A stretch of DNA of 64,000 nucleotides from Natronobacterium gregoryi SP2 (GCF_000230715.2 NC_019792.1:1116001-1180000); one strand, 5' to 3'. Positions 18,229 to 27,070 are shown, counted from the first letter of the stretch. The notes: generated from the letters alone by a model not told the origin. Translations and numbers: made by a program.

Positions 18229-18687
18229 ATGCTCGATGAGGTCGAGGAACTGCTCGAGGATATCGGGTTCGATCCGGATTCGAGTGTCCTGACGTACCGG
18301 CAGGCACAGGTGCTCGCACTGCGAGAACGCGACATCTCGCAGGCGGCGATTGCCGACGAACTCGGAACTTCGCGTGCGAACGTCTCCTCGATCGAAGCGA
18401 GTGCCCGCGAAAATTTACAGAAGGCTCACGAAACGGTCGCGTTCGCGGAGGCCCTCCGGGCACCGGTTCGCGTCCGCGTTCCGGGGGGAACCGACCTCTA
18501 CGACGTGCCCGATCTCGTCTACGAGGCATGTGACGAAGCCGGCGTGAAAGTCGACTACACTGCACCCGACCTCATGAAAGCCGTCAACGATGCCGCAGGT
18601 GGGGCCGTTTCCGGCCGCGAAGTCTCGACACCGCTGATCGTCGGGGTCACCTCCGAAGGGATGGTTCGCGTCCGGCATCAGGACTGA
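18229..18687 (+). CDS. Tfx family DNA-binding protein
   Basis: A 152-residue transcription regulator. The N-terminal helix-turn-helix runs LTYRQAQVLALRERDISQAA, then IADELGTSRANVSSIEASA (about residues 22-60), as in Methanothermobacter Tfx; the C-terminal half (VRVPGGTDLYDVPDLVYEA, VSTPLIVGVTSEGMVRV) may bind an effector. The start ATG at 18229 has a GGAGG 10 nt upstream (18216-18220); a GTG one codon earlier is possible. Its TGA stop is also the left flank of a family-1 repeat. Confidence 0.88.
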   Translation: MLDEVEELLEDIGFDPDSSVLTYRQAQVLALRERDISQAAIADELGTSRANVSSIEASARENLQKAHETVAFAEALRAPVRVRVPGGTDLYDVPDLVYEACDEAGVKVDYTAPDLMKAVNDAAGGAVSGREVSTPLIVGVTSEGMVRVRHQD

Positions 18688-18767
18688 TACGGTTTACTGT
18701 AAGTCATTTCCGGCACAACCGCGACCCGGGCGGCGGTTGCGCCGGTAAATCGCTACAGTAATCCGTA
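18688..18767. repeat. Family-1 80-bp palindromic repeat, copy 1
   Basis: The core begins TACGGTTTACTGT and ends ACAGTAATCCGTA, with a GC-rich inner hairpin (CCGGCACAACCGC / GCGGTTGCGCCGG). It is bounded by TGA on both sides (18685-18687 and 18768-18770); the left TGA is the stop codon of the Tfx gene. Confidence 0.9.
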
Positions 18768-18774
18768 TGACTGA

Positions 18775-18854
18775 GACGGACTGCTGTCCCGCTGTCCCGG
18801 CGCGACCGCAGGCGGACTCGCGGTCGCGCCGGCACTGACTGACAGCAAACCGTC
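18775..18854. repeat. Family-1 80-bp palindromic repeat, copy 2 (opposite orientation)
   Basis: The core begins GACGGACTGCTGTCCCG and ends CTGACAGCAAACCGTC, flanked by TGA at 18772-18774 and 18855-18857. The inner arms are CCGGCGCGACCGC and GCGGTCGCGCCGG. It follows copy 1 after four bases beyond its right flank start, forming an inverted tandem pair. Confidence 0.9.
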
Positions 18855-18881
18855 TGATGGGGTCGCGACAACCGCCCCGTC

Positions 18882-19487
18882 TCACTCGAACCGCGACTCG
18901 AGCAGCCGTTCGACGTACTTCGCGAGCACGTCGACCTCGAGGTGGACCGGATCGCCGATCGACTTCTCGGACAGCGTCGTCAATTCGTACGTCGCCGGGA
19001 TGATCGCGACGGTGATCGTGCCGGCGTCCGGATCGAACTCCGCGACAGTCAGACTGATGCCGTCGAGCGTGATCGATCCCTTCTCGACGACGTACTGGCC
19101 ATACTTCTCGGGCAGTTCGAACTCGAAGAACCAGTCTTCGTCGACGGATTCGATGGCCGAAATCGTCGCGACCGTGTCGACGTGTCCCTGAACGACGTGG
19201 CCGTCGAATCGACCGTCCGCGGGCATCGCCCGCTCTAAGTTGACGCCGTCACCCTCCTCTAGACCACCGAGGTACGTCCGTTCGACCGTCTCGGTCGCGA
19301 GAAAGACCTCGAACCAGTCGTCTGCTTCGAAGCGTTCGACCGTGAGACAGGTGCCACTGACGCTGATGCTTTGTCCGTGCTCGAGCCCCGCCGCAACCTC
19401 GTCGGCACCGATCCGGAGCCGAAGGCCGTCGTCGGTCCGCTCTCGAGTGACGATCTCGCCGGTCTCCTCGACGATCCCCGTGAACAT
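18882..19487 (-). CDS. ribE: Riboflavin synthase, alpha-subunit type
   Basis: Dismutates two 6,7-dimethyl-8-ribityllumazine molecules to riboflavin. The 201-residue protein starts MFTGIVEETGEIV, the invariant N-terminus of the trimeric bacterial-type enzyme, and shows the internal duplication of two lumazine-binding barrels: SVSGTCLTVERF / NLERAM with HVVQGHVDTVATI, and SITLDGISLTVAEFD. Many methanogens use an unrelated archaeal riboflavin synthase (RibC), so this is the bacterial-type enzyme common in haloarchaea. ATG 19487 is chosen over one nine codons upstream. Confidence 0.95.
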   Translation of the reverse strand: MFTGIVEETGEIVTRERTDDGLRLRIGADEVAAGLEHGQSISVSGTCLTVERFEADDWFEVFLATETVERTYLGGLEEGDGVNLERAMPADGRFDGHVVQGHVDTVATISAIESVDEDWFFEFELPEKYGQYVVEKGSITLDGISLTVAEFDPDAGTITVAIIPATYELTTLSEKSIGDPVHLEVDVLAKYVERLLESRFE

Positions 19488-19582
19488 ACTCGCAAGTGAG
19501 TGATCTCGGGGCAAAGCCGTTCCGGATTGGAGCAGTTCTCGGAACGCAACACCTTTTGAAATACGGGAGAAAACCCCGACAG

Positions 19583-20920
19583 ATGGACGGCGACACCGAC
19601 GATCGGGTCTACTACGTCATCAGCGACCTCCACATCGGCGGTGACGAACAACTCGTGGAGATGGAGTTTCGCACGGAACTACTCGACTTTCTCGAGCGGC
19701 TAGAGCGGACGGACGAGAACGCCGAACTGATCATCAACGGCGACGCGTTCGGTCTCTGGGAGTTCACGAAGGTCGACGGAATCGAGAAGTTCGACGTGCT
19801 CGAGGAGACGTATCCGGAACTGTTCGACCAGTTCCGTGCGACTGGTGCGAACGTCCAGATTACGCTGTTGCCGGGGAATCACGACCACGAGCTCGCGGCC
19901 TACGACGGGTACATCGAGCGGTTCGCCGAGTACAACGTCGATCTCGTGCCGGAACGGTCGCTCTCGCGGTCGGTCGGCGAGCAGGTGATCCACTTCGAAC
20001 ACGGCCACCAGCGAGACCAGAACAATCGGATCGAAGACTGGGGGAATCCACACTCGACGCCGCTTGGCTACTACTACAACACCCTCGTCACGAGTCGGGC
20101 GGGACAGCTCTCCGATCGTGGCAGGTACAACTGGCTGAAAGACGTTCAGGCGGTCACGCCAACCGAGCGAATGCCGATCTGGCTGTTCTCGAAGTACTTC
20201 TATCGGGAGATGAACCCTGTGTTGCGTTATTCGTTGATCCCGTTCTTGCTTTTGTTCAACATCAGTGCACTCCTCGCGATACTCGCAGGCCTGGATCTTG
20301 TGGGAGTCTGGCCAATTCCGGTCGATCGGACGACCGAGTTTCTCGGGCAGTTCGGACGCGCTGGAACCGCAGCCTGGTTCCTACTGACCATCAACGTCGC
20401 TGTAGCGGGCTTGCTGTTGCTCGTCTGGATTCCGCTGCATCTCATCCGGCGAGACATCAAGAAGACGGTCGATCGGTTCGGTATCTTCGAGACTGATCTC
20501 ACCGTCGACCCAGAGGCACCGTACGAGGAGGCCGCTCGCGAGGTCTTCGACGAGCAACCCGAGAAGACGATTTTCTGTTATGGTCACACCCACCGACCGA
20601 CGCTTCGCGAAGTAGACGGTGGCATCATGGTCAACACTGGAACGTGGCTCAAACGACTCCACCGGCGGGACGGCATCATCGGCATCCTGCCACCGGTGTT
20701 TTACCCCTCCTACCAGTTGATCGCTGCTCGCATCGCACCCGAAGCCGACGGTGTCTCCGTCGAGTTCGAACAGTTCACGAAGCCGAGTCCGGCGACCGAA
20801 GAGCTCACACGGACCGAACGGTTCTTCACCGTCGGCCGTGAGCCCGAACTCGACCTTCCAGACCGGTACGTCGTCGAAGACGAGAACGCGAAGACGCGAA
20901 CACGACAGACCCACAACTAG
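19583..20920 (+). CDS. Membrane-bound metallophosphoesterase
   Basis: A 445-residue calcineurin-type phosphoesterase. Metal motifs occur in order: DLHIGG (about 15-20), NGDAFGLWE, LLPGNHDHE, FEHGHQ, and CYGHTHRPT (about 334-342). Two membrane spans (YSLIPFLLLFNISALLAIL and WFLLTINVAVAGLLLLVWI, about 215-290) interrupt the catalytic domain between the HGH and GHTH blocks, an unusual layout. The first half resembles LpxH-type hydrolases, but haloarchaea lack lipid A, so the substrate is open. The final TAG stop is part of the CTAG that bounds a family-2 repeat. Confidence 0.85.
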   Translation: MDGDTDDRVYYVISDLHIGGDEQLVEMEFRTELLDFLERLERTDENAELIINGDAFGLWEFTKVDGIEKFDVLEETYPELFDQFRATGANVQITLLPGNHDHELAAYDGYIERFAEYNVDLVPERSLSRSVGEQVIHFEHGHQRDQNNRIEDWGNPHSTPLGYYYNTLVTSRAGQLSDRGRYNWLKDVQAVTPTERMPIWLFSKYFYREMNPVLRYSLIPFLLLFNISALLAILAGLDLVGVWPIPVDRTTEFLGQFGRAGTAAWFLLTINVAVAGLLLLVWIPLHLIRRDIKKTVDRFGIFETDLTVDPEAPYEEAAREVFDEQPEKTIFCYGHTHRPTLREVDGGIMVNTGTWLKRLHRRDGIIGILPPVFYPSYQLIAARIAPEADGVSVEFEQFTKPSPATEELTRTERFFTVGREPELDLPDRYVVEDENAKTRTRQTHN

Positions 20921-21120
20921 TACCGTCCCAACCGTCGACTGACGGGTCGAATCGAGCCACACCGCCAGATTCGACCCATCAGTTCAGGCTTGGCCCGCCA
21001 CTAGTACTCCGCCAAGCGTCGACTGCTGAGTGAACCCAGACGACCGCATTCGGTTTCACTCATCCGTTCAGGCTTGCCAAAGCACTAGTACTCCGCCAAG
21101 CGTCGACTGCTGCGTCGAAC
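20917..21120. repeat. Family-2 repeat array (unit A, unit B, partial unit B)
   Basis: Three units in tandem share CTAG at each junction. Unit A spans CTAG 20917-20920 to CTAG 21001-21004, and unit B runs from there to CTAG 21085-21088; both cores are exactly 80 bp. A third begins as B (TACTCCGCCAAGCGTCGACTG) and fades near 21120. Unit A has inner arms GGGTCGAATC and GATTCGACCC. The first CTAG supplies the TAG stop of the phosphoesterase gene. Confidence 0.9.
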
Positions 21121-21227
21121 CGACCACAGACAGGGCCGTTCGAGACGGGCCCTGTCGATCGGTCCCGGCGAACCCGCCACCCGACTTGTACCAGGACAGC
21201 GACACAGCAGTCTGGGCCCGTGCTCGC

Positions 21228-22778
21228 TCAGTCTGTCAACTGTGAGATCGTCTGGCTGATATCCTGAACGTGCTCGGTCTGCTGTTCGTTCTCGGTCGCG
21301 ACCGCCGAAATCTCGTCGGCCACGCTGTCGGCCTGTTCGACGAGCTCGTCCATCATACTCGAGATTTCTTCCGTCGAGGATGCCTGGTCGTCCGTCGCGT
21401 CCGACAGTTCCTGTATCCCGTTCGACGCCTCTGCGACGGCGTCGACGATCTCCTGCAGTTTCTTCATAGACGATTCGACTTGGTCGATGCCGCGATCGAC
21501 TTCCCGGGTCGTCTCCTCTAACCGCTCGACCGTCCGTGCAGTGTCGTCTTTGACGTCGTCGACAATCGTCTCGATCTCGCTTGCGTGTCGCTGTGACTCT
21601 TCTGCCAGCGACTTGACCTCGTCTGCGACGACGGCGAACCCAGCGCCGGCCTCACCTGCCTGGGCCGCCTCGATCGAGGCATTCAGTGCAAGCAGGTTCG
21701 TCTGGTCGGCGATGTCGTCGATCACCTCGACGATGTCGTCGATCTCCTCGAGACGTCTCTCGAGTTGGGAGACGGCGTCGACGACGTTCTGGGACGCATC
21801 GTCGATCCGTCCCATCGCGTCGATCGCCTCGGCCGCCGACTCGTGGCCTTCTCTAGCCATCTCTTCGGCGTGCTTGCTGGTCTCGGCGACGTTCTCAGCA
21901 GTTGCCGCGATCTCCTCGATCGTAGCACTCACGTTTGCGACTTCCTTGCTGACCTCGACACTCGAGTCGGCCTGCTCGCGAGCGATGTCGCTGATCTCTT
22001 CCGTACTGCTGGCGATGTCTTCCGTTGAATTCTGCAGACTCTCGATCGGCTCTGCGACGTCGTCTTTGACGTCTTGCATGAGGCGGTCGCGTTCGTCGAT
22101 CGTCTCGGTGAGACGCTCACTGTAGGAGTGAATGTACGTGTCGGCGACAACCTGCATATCGAGGTTGATTATGCGTAAGACGGCGAGTACCTCCTCGAGT
22201 GTTCGGTCGAGTTCTTCGCTGACGCCGTCCTCGAGCCGGCGGGACGATGGCTGTGAGGCGATCGAAACGCCACCATCGGTGGTGGCCTCGTTTTCGGTAA
22301 GGCGATCGGTGAGTCTCTCCTCGAGCCGATCGAACAGTAACGGAAGGACGAGATCGTAATAGATCCCATACTGGCCGATATAATGTTTCATTGGCATGTC
22401 CAACAGGTCGTGGATCTTGCCGACTCGGGCACGCGTTTCGAAGTATTCGACCCCGTAATCGCCGGTCGCAAGCGTCGTGAGATACGCCGCCTGAGTCTGT
22501 TTTAACTGGTCGACTGTCTTCTCCGATCGATTGAAGATTTCCGCCGTTTGTTCGTGTGCAACGAGATTGTCGTAGAAGTCGTCTGCAACGTCGTCGCTTC
22601 GCTCCTGGAAGAGGTCGGCTAACTCCGAGAGACGCTGCTCGTCAGTTCGATCGAAGTTGACGAACTCTTTTCGCCACGCTATTTCCTCTTCGTCGAGCCC
22701 ACATTCTGTCATCAACTGGTCACTTTCGAACGTCGAACTTAATCCACCCCGCCCAAACAGCCTACCGTAGTTGACCAT
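21228..22778 (-). CDS. hemAT: Heme-based aerotaxis transducer, HemAT type
   Basis: A soluble globin-coupled chemoreceptor of 516 residues that senses oxygen and signals to CheA. Residues about 25-200 form the sensor globin; the proximal heme His is most likely His123 in [11 protein letters not shown], followed by [13 protein letters not shown]. Residues 230-516 are a methyl-accepting coiled coil with the hairpin tip [20 protein letters not shown] and [16 protein letters not shown], the CheA/CheW contact. No membrane span exists. ATG 22778 fits a TATA element about 28 nt upstream; an ATG at 22721 ([10 protein letters not shown]) would also keep the globin intact. Confidence 0.93.
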   Translation of the reverse strand: MVNYGRLFGRGGLSSTFESDQLMTECGLDEEEIAWRKEFVNFDRTDEQRLSELADLFQERSDDVADDFYDNLVAHEQTAEIFNRSEKTVDQLKQTQAAYLTTLATGDYGVEYFETRARVGKIHDLLDMPMKHYIGQYGIYYDLVLPLLFDRLEERLTDRLTENEATTDGGVSIASQPSSRRLEDGVSEELDRTLEEVLAVLRIINLDMQVVADTYIHSYSERLTETIDERDRLMQDVKDDVAEPIESLQNSTEDIASSTEEISDIAREQADSSVEVSKEVANVSATIEEIAATAENVAETSKHAEEMAREGHESAAEAIDAMGRIDDASQNVVDAVSQLERRLEEIDDIVEVIDDIADQTNLLALNASIEAAQAGEAGAGFAVVADEVKSLAEESQRHASEIETIVDDVKDDTARTVERLEETTREVDRGIDQVESSMKKLQEIVDAVAEASNGIQELSDATDDQASSTEEISSMMDELVEQADSVADEISAVATENEQQTEHVQDISQTISQLTD

Positions 22779-22799
22779 CTGACACAATGGCTAATCGCT

Positions 22800-22813
22800 A
22801 TATGTATAAACAT
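22800..22813 (-). promoter_or_regulatory. TATA-like promoter of the HemAT gene
   Basis: On the minus strand TATGTTTATACATA is centred about 28 nt before ATG 22778, implying an almost leaderless transcript. The element is itself nearly palindromic. Confidence 0.5.
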
Positions 22814-22958
22814 ACTGGTCGATTTGTGTGCTCTCAGGCTCTGAGCGGAAACAATCTCAAATACTTGTCTGGCTATCGTTACTAATATTTATCCCTCGAA
22901 CGAACATTATTCTGAGAGCTTTTAATCCTGGAAAGCGACCCGACCGAGCAGTGTCTGA

Positions 22959-23036
22959 TACGGTTTGCTGTCAGTCAGTTCCGACGTGACCGCAGGAGCG
23001 CGCGGTCGCGCCGGGACATCGGGACAGCAGTCCGTA
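22959..23036. repeat. Family-1 repeat, 78-bp copy
   Basis: It begins TACGGTTTGCTGTCAGTCAG and ends ACAGCAGTCCGTA, with TGA flanks at 22956-22958 and 23037-23039. Two bases are missing in the central loop compared with the 80-bp copies. It lies between the HemAT and TrmB genes. Confidence 0.85.
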
Positions 23037-23109
23037 TGAAGCAGCCGCGCTGTCACGACCCCATTCGAGGTGTGGTGAGCGATCGTCTTTCCGTCGTCGT
23101 GACTCTCGA

Positions 23110-23913
23110 TCAGAACGTCAGCGGTTCGGCCTCTTCCCACCGCGGCACGAACTCCTCTTGAACGTTCGCGGCGAATTCGGGGTCTTTCAGGTCGATCATT
23201 CCGAACGTGTCGCCCGACGCCAACGGGTTCGGGATCTGGATACAGACTTCGACGCCGTCGATGACGTTGAACGACCCCGTCACGTCGTCGTTCGTCCGGA
23301 CGTCGAAGTCTTCTCGACTCTGTAGCGAGTTGCGATATCGTTTACCGACGGTTTCCGACAGGGCATCAACCAGATCCCGGCTCATCAACACGTCGATGGA
23401 GACGCCACGATCCAGCGCGCTCTCGACTTCTTCGAGAATATCCTCGCCAGCTGTCTGCATGTCCCGCTGTGGAACCGGATTCGCTGCGATCATCACGATG
23501 TCGCGGTCGGCGGCCGCGAGTCGTTCCAACAGGAGGTCTTTGGTCTCTTCGGGACCGACCGCAGCAGTCCAGAACTGTTCTTCGACCGGCTCGGCAGCAT
23601 CGAGTTCGTCCGACAACTCGTCGACGATCGATTCGTACTGGTCGGCTTTCTCGTCGAGTTCGCGTTTCTTGTCCTCGAGTAGGCGATCGAGTGCTGTCGC
23701 GGGCTCGACGGCGACGTACTTCTTCGGCCGGCTCGCGGTCTGGCTCCGGACGAGGTTGTACTGCTCGATGCTGTTTAGGACGTCGTAGATCCGCCCCATC
23801 GGCACGTCACTCGCGCGCGACAACTCTTTGGCCGTTGTGGGGCCGGTATTTAGCAGCGATCGGTACGCCCGAGCCTCGTACTCCGAGAGCCCGAGATCCC
23901 TGAGACTGGCCAT
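23110..23913 (-). CDS. TrmB family transcriptional regulator
   Basis: A 267-residue regulator. The N-terminal winged helix has LGLSEYEARAYRSLLNTGPT and ASDVPMGRIYDVLNSIEQY (about residues 7-50). A short coiled coil follows (LLEDKKRELDEKADQYESIV), then the TrmB/PLD-like C-terminal sensor domain with GVSIDVLMSR and DGVEVCIQIPNP. The effector is unknown. It follows the YyaL-type gene on the same strand by 81 bp. An inverted repeat abuts its start codon (23914-23926). Confidence 0.9.
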   Translation of the reverse strand: MASLRDLGLSEYEARAYRSLLNTGPTTAKELSRASDVPMGRIYDVLNSIEQYNLVRSQTASRPKKYVAVEPATALDRLLEDKKRELDEKADQYESIVDELSDELDAAEPVEEQFWTAAVGPEETKDLLLERLAAADRDIVMIAANPVPQRDMQTAGEDILEEVESALDRGVSIDVLMSRDLVDALSETVGKRYRNSLQSREDFDVRTNDDVTGSFNVIDGVEVCIQIPNPLASGDTFGMIDLKDPEFAANVQEEFVPRWEEAEPLTF

Positions 23914-23926
23914 GTTCGAAACGAAC
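23914..23926. promoter_or_regulatory. Operator-like inverted repeat at the TrmB gene start
   Basis: GTTCG AAA CGAAC sits directly before the ATG at 23913, about where transcription would start given the TATA-like GTTTATGTTTC some 25-30 nt upstream (minus strand, about 23933-23945). A protein bound here would block initiation; autoregulation by TrmB is a reasonable inference. Confidence 0.4.
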
Positions 23927-23994
23927 CGTCCGAAGAAACATAAACACTGTGGTAGTTTGCTGGAGGAGCTATTCGACCGGTTCAGGCCGTATTT

Positions 23995-25638
23995 CTACTT
24001 CAGAACGGACTGGATACGATTGCCCAACTCTTCGGGAGTTTCGGCTGCCGTGGAGACTTCGTCGCCGCGTTCGACGCGTGCCGTCCCCGTCTCGAGGCCG
24101 TCGGTCACACCGGGGACGACGACCTTCTCGTGGTCTGCCATCCGGAGCGCCGCGCGGTGGAGATCCGACCCGGGCTCGGCCGCGACGCGAACGACGAGTG
24201 GTCCCTCGAGCAGCCGGGAGACTGCCGTCGCGTATCGTGCGATCTGGACGCTGAATCGATCGCTCGCGCCCGCGAAGGCCTCGAGCGTCTCGCGTGCGTA
24301 CTCCCGATACTCGTCGTCGCCGGTCAGCGCCGTGAGATCGACGAAGGCGTCTGCGAGGGCGACGTTCGCATCCAGCGGCCGGAGCGGTCGTTCGACGAGG
24401 CCGACACCCTCTTCGGGTCCGTCGAGGAACGAGTCCTCGTCGCGGAGTCGGTCGATCGTCGCGTCCGCGACCGCCGTCGCGTCCGCGAGAACGTCGGGGT
24501 CGAGCGTACTCGCAGCCGTCGTCAGCGCAGTCAGCGCGCGAGCCTGATTCGTTAACAGCGGCTCGAGCGCGTCACTCGAGTCCGTGGTCTCGTGGGCGTG
24601 TGTGACGACGCCGTCGGAGACGAGGTCCTCGCGTAGCGTCTCGAGTGCACGCTCGGCGTATCGGCGTGTGCGTTCGTCGTCCGTGTACGCGTAGTAGGTA
24701 AGTAGTCCGTCGATCGCCAGCGCGTTTGGCCCGGCAAAGACGCCGTCGTCGACCGGCGGATCGTCCGCGACCTCGCGGTCGGTCGCGTCGATGCCGTGAG
24801 CCGCTGCCTCGCCTGGCGCCTGGCTGTTGGCGAAAGCGTCGACATCGCCGTTCCACAGCGTCGTCGTCAGGAACTCGATCGTCCGTTCGGCCGGCTCGCG
24901 GTATTCGTCACTGCCGGTAAGCAGGTAGGCATTCGCGAACGCGCGTACGAGTGCGCCGTTCGAGTCCAGCAGCTTCTCGTACTGGAGTCCCGACCAGTCT
25001 CGATCCGTCGCGAACCGGTAGAAGCCGCCGTCGTACTCGTCGAGCAGGTTTGCACTCACCGCGTCGAACGACCGCAGCGCCATCTCCCGGTCGCGTTTGA
25101 GCGCGAACTCGAGGGCGTCGGGCAAGGGGAACTTCGGGCCGTCGCCCCAGCCACCGGCGACGTCGTCGTAGGTTTCGGTCAACTGGCCGAGCATGGCGGA
25201 CTCGACGTCGGTCGTGAGCTGGCCCGCTGGCGGGTTGTCCTCTCGAAGCGGTCGGGGGACGCGGGCGGCACCGCTCCCTTTCGTCTGCCACATGGTTCGG
25301 ACGCTGTCCAGCACCTGTCGCATCCCGTCGGGACCGAGGTAGCCCGCGCCCGTGAGCACCTTCCCGTCGGGGGCGAGGAAGACGGTCGACGGGAACCCGC
25401 CCATGTTGTACCGGTCGCGGACGCGGGGATAGCGGTCCACGTCGACCCGTACCGGGACGAAACTGTCGTTGACGTTCGCCGCGATGCGCGGTTCCGCGTA
25501 GGTCTCTTCGTCCATCTCGTGGCAGTGATCGCACCACGTCGCAGTCAGCGAGAGCAACACCGGGATATCGGCCGCCGACGCCTCGTCGAAAGCGTCCTGT
25601 CCCCACTCGCGCCACTCGACGCGCGTCGTGTCGTCCAT
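23995..25638 (-). CDS. Thioredoxin-domain protein of the YyaL/DUF255 family
   Basis: A 547-residue protein. Residues 1-125 form a thioredoxin-like domain with a CxxC active site in TATWCDHCHEMDEETYAEP and GGFPSTVFLAPDGKVLTGAG; the rest is an alpha/alpha-toroid like glycosyl hydrolases and N-acylglucosamine epimerases (GGGFYRFATD-like block, NGALVRAFANAYLLTGSDEY, NALAIDGLLTYY). It is shorter than bacterial YyaL and human SPATA20 (about 650-790). The molecular function is unknown. Confidence 0.88.
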   Translation of the reverse strand: MDDTTRVEWREWGQDAFDEASAADIPVLLSLTATWCDHCHEMDEETYAEPRIAANVNDSFVPVRVDVDRYPRVRDRYNMGGFPSTVFLAPDGKVLTGAGYLGPDGMRQVLDSVRTMWQTKGSGAARVPRPLREDNPPAGQLTTDVESAMLGQLTETYDDVAGGWGDGPKFPLPDALEFALKRDREMALRSFDAVSANLLDEYDGGFYRFATDRDWSGLQYEKLLDSNGALVRAFANAYLLTGSDEYREPAERTIEFLTTTLWNGDVDAFANSQAPGEAAAHGIDATDREVADDPPVDDGVFAGPNALAIDGLLTYYAYTDDERTRRYAERALETLREDLVSDGVVTHAHETTDSSDALEPLLTNQARALTALTTAASTLDPDVLADATAVADATIDRLRDEDSFLDGPEEGVGLVERPLRPLDANVALADAFVDLTALTGDDEYREYARETLEAFAGASDRFSVQIARYATAVSRLLEGPLVVRVAAEPGSDLHRAALRMADHEKVVVPGVTDGLETGTARVERGDEVSTAAETPEELGNRIQSVLK

Positions 25639-25823
25639 ACTCGATCCTGGTCCGTCGCGTGGGTAAGCTCTTCGTTCGCGTTCGGTTTCGGGTACTGGCA
25701 GCCTCGAGGGGGCTGGGTGCGACCGGCCGTCGGCCCGCTCGCGGGAAACGTCGCGGCGAGGTCGATACCGCTCGGAGGGGGCGAGAGTAAAGGGTTTTCA
25801 CTCTCGGTCGGCTACATCAGGGC

Positions 25824-26489
25824 ATGCTCCGGTGGATCTTCGCGTTGTTGCTCATCCCGTTTCTCGACGCCGTCTTGCTGGCGGTCGTCGTCAGCCAGAC
25901 CGGCGTCATCAGCTGGGTCGGGATGGTGCTTTTGGTCGTCCTGACCGGGCTCGTCGGGATGCTCCTCGTCCGTGCGGAAGGCCGGCGGACGATCCGCAAG
26001 ATGCAACGCTCGCTGGCCAAGGGCGACCCCCCGACGAACGAACTACTCGACGGCGGTCTGCTGATCGCTTCCGGTGCCTTTCTGCTCACCCCAGGGTTGG
26101 TGACCGACCTCATCGGCTTCCTACTGGTGATCCCGCTGACGCGGATTCCGCTCCGTGCGGGGCTCAAACGATACGTAATCGTTCCACAACTGGACGAGAA
26201 GACTGGCGGCTTCGCGAGCGGTACCGTCTGGACGTACGGCTTCCCGGACGACGAGGAAGGCGGGAGCGTCGGCTTCGGCGGTACCGGCGGTCCACAGGGC
26301 GGCGAGAGTCGATCGTCCGGTGCCACGTACGACCTCGGCACCGACGCGTACACGGTCGATACGGGCTCGAGTGCCAGCACGGACGCCGACCCCCAGTCGG
26401 GCACCGGTGGCACCGCGAACGGCACGTCGATCGACTTCGAGGACGACTCGAGTGAGTCCGAGGACCGGGACGATCCGCCCTCCCGGTAG
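25824..26489 (+). CDS. FxsA family membrane protein
   Basis: A 221-residue protein with the FxsA core in residues 1-125: LLIPFLDAVLLAVVVSQTGV, WVGMVLLVVLTGLVGMLLVRA, EGRRTIRKMQRSLAKGD, and LIASGAFLLTPGLVTDLIGF. Escherichia coli FxsA (suppressor of F exclusion) is the namesake; the cellular role is unclear. The last 90 residues are a Gly/Ser/Thr/Asp-rich, low-complexity tail typical of haloarchaeal homologues. Confidence 0.88.
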   Translation: MLRWIFALLLIPFLDAVLLAVVVSQTGVISWVGMVLLVVLTGLVGMLLVRAEGRRTIRKMQRSLAKGDPPTNELLDGGLLIASGAFLLTPGLVTDLIGFLLVIPLTRIPLRAGLKRYVIVPQLDEKTGGFASGTVWTYGFPDDEEGGSVGFGGTGGPQGGESRSSGATYDLGTDAYTVDTGSSASTDADPQSGTGGTANGTSIDFEDDSSESEDRDDPPSR

Positions 26490-26564
26490 CGATTCGCACG
26501 GCGTCTGCGGAAAGAAACGTTTAAACATACGACCCGGTAACTACAGACTGCAGCGAGACAGCGC

Positions 26565-26638
26565 GGGCCGGTAGCTCAATTAGGTTGAGCGCCACTCTGA
26601 TAAGGTGGAGGTTCTCGGTTCAAATCCGAGCCGGCCCA
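26565..26638 (+). tRNA. tRNA-Ile (anticodon GAT)
   Basis: A 74-nt cloverleaf: acceptor GGGCCGG pairs with CCGGCCC plus discriminator A, the D arm starts TAGCTCAATTAGG, anticodon stem CCACT/GGTGG encloses loop CTGATAA with anticodon GAT at 26599-26601, and the T arm is CTCGGTTCAAATCCGAG. No intron. An upstream CGTTTAAACATA (about 26518-26529) is a good TATA element. Fragments resembling its 3' end recur just downstream. Confidence 0.95.
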
Positions 26639-26865
26639 CTAATTTTCCGACGAACAACTCCGTGAGTCGGGAGCCCGTAACGTGGCCTGGATTTGAACCC
26701 CGGAAGTCACAGCCCGAACAGCGAAGCGAGCAGGGATGTCTTCCTTCGGTTCACATCCGAGCCGACCCATACTCCTGGGGCGAACAGTTCCGTGCCCCCG
26801 AACGTGGAGCGCGAGCCGGTCCACTACGCTTCCGACGAACGAATTCCTGAGTTGAGAAGACGAGC
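26639..26865 (+). repeat. Degenerate duplications of the tRNA-Ile 3' end and flank
   Basis: TTCGGTTCACATCCGAGCCG (26744-26763), continuing into ACCCA, matches the tRNA T arm and acceptor with two changes. It is followed, as the tRNA is, by a block like CGAACAACTCCGTGAGTCGG (copies near 26650, 26780 and 26835). An inverted T-arm-like GGATTTGAACCCCGG lies near 26690. This pattern suggests repeated integration or duplication at the tRNA. No gene is seen in the stretch. Confidence 0.5.
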
Positions 26866-26898
26866 CGACGCACCGTCTACGCGTGTCGAATGGTTTCA

Positions 26899-27070
26899 CT
26901 AGTACTCCGCCAAGCGTCGACTGCTGAGTGAAACCAGACGACTGCATTCGGTTTCACTCATCCGTTCAGGCTTGCCAAAGCACTAGTGGCGGGCCAAGCC
27001 TGAACTGATAGGTCGAATCTGGCGGTGTGGCTCGATTCGACCCGTCAGTCGACGGTTGGGACGGTACTAG
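26899..27070. repeat. Family-2 repeat pair (unit B, then unit A inverted)
   Basis: Unit B spans CTAG 26899-26902 to CTAG 26983-26986, and unit A, reversed relative to 20917, runs from there to CTAG 27067-27070. Both cores are exactly 80 bp. Each differs from its partner at 20917-21088 by only a few bases. Confidence 0.9.
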
